Assembly: GCF_014192335.1 (NCBI RefSeq)
Contig: NZ_JACHXU010000006.1
Span: forward strand, 124,001-188,000
Source of the DNA: Aporhodopirellula rubra
GTDB lineage: Bacteria > Planctomycetota > Planctomycetia > Pirellulales > Pirellulaceae
Reading direction: 5' to 3'
DNA: 64,000 bases
Of the stretch, positions 63,934 to 64,000 are shown in pieces. The notes below the pieces were generated by a model, which was not told where the DNA came from, searched no databases, and worked only from the letters and a program-made list of their open reading frames with translations. Both the position numbers and the translations under genes were made by a program. The number at the start of each line of letters is the position of its first letter. Position 1 is the first letter of the stretch.

Positions 63934-64000
63934 GCGGTGGTCTCACTCAAAGGTGATGGTGGATTCATTAAATCGTCAAACATTTCGACAAGATGTTCGC
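63930..64000 (-). CDS. C-terminal end of the ABC transporter ATP-binding protein (partial)
   Basis: The last 22 residues read EHLVEMFDDLMNPPSP then LSETTA before the stop at 63930-63932; it overlaps the permease GTG by 4 bp. No Walker motifs are inside the window, so the identity rests on operon logic: NatA-type ATPases precede NatB permeases. The gene continues beyond the window. Confidence 0.6.
   Translation of the reverse strand, partial: EHLVEMFDDLMNPPSPLSETTA

Overview
The window is about 64 kb of a Planctomycete chromosome, most probably Pirellulaceae (Rhodopirellula-like). The evidence is protein content: DUF1571 and ThuA secreted proteins, PEGA, EF-hand and glycine-zipper exported proteins, an ECF sigma factor fused to a Ser/Thr kinase, and long Asn/Ser/Thr-rich surface-type proteins. 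Base composition is moderately GC-rich and there are many short operons on both strands. No rRNA, tRNA, CRISPR array, prophage or intact insertion sequence was recognised.

Layout. 1-740: the tail of a cyclophilin and a small unknown protein. 740-2940: a REP/RAYT locus, a Y1 HUH transposase-like gene flanked by eight copies of a ~132 bp element with hairpin ends, three on one side and five on the other. 3031-13316: thrS, an EF-hand exported protein, a double PilZ protein, a large exported protein paired with a polysaccharide export protein, trpA, and a membrane-anchored C39-like peptidase. 13517-18611: an unusual signal peptidase I homologue carrying a four-Cys insert, then a compact flagellar operon (HATPase protein, flgB, flgC, fliE, fliF). 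18689-29116: type II NADH dehydrogenase, a ceramidase-like membrane protein, an SDR, the ribH-thiL-gcvH-like cluster, and envelope proteins. 29244-33269: an overlapping glpQ-glpK-glpD operon for glycerophosphodiester and glycerol use. 33514-45712: smc, a DUF456 protein, an HNH endonuclease pair, secreted proteins, a FabZ-like/FabI-like pair and a class IV aminotransferase.

46188-49649 is the standout. A retron-type reverse transcriptase (YADD, a CAAPH motif in place of NAxxH, LPQGAPTSP) is followed, through two successive 4-bp ATGA overlaps, by a membrane-anchored dual-specificity phosphatase and an ADP-ribosylglycohydrolase with a C-terminal hydrophobic segment. Upstream of the RT is a ~199-nt stretch bounded by a 15-bp inverted repeat (one bulge) and holding three further hairpins. 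This is the a1/a2 plus msr/msd architecture of a retron non-coding RNA. I know of no described retron type with this effector pair, so it is the best candidate for an undescribed system here.

49735-64000: an M28 peptidase, 7Fe ferredoxin, sigma factor/kinase fusion, methyltransferase, AlkD-like protein, a second SDR, PEGA lipoprotein, PhyH dioxygenase, ychF and a small membrane/cytosolic pair. A group of short stress-type proteins follows (CsbD/DUF883-like behind a candidate sigma-54 promoter, a PNPOx-like protein, a zinc ribbon, a DUF4235-like protein). The window ends in an ABC-2 permease/CPBP protease fusion with the tail of its ATPase. Starts were often moved inward from the longest ORF using signal peptides, overlaps and ribosome-binding sites.
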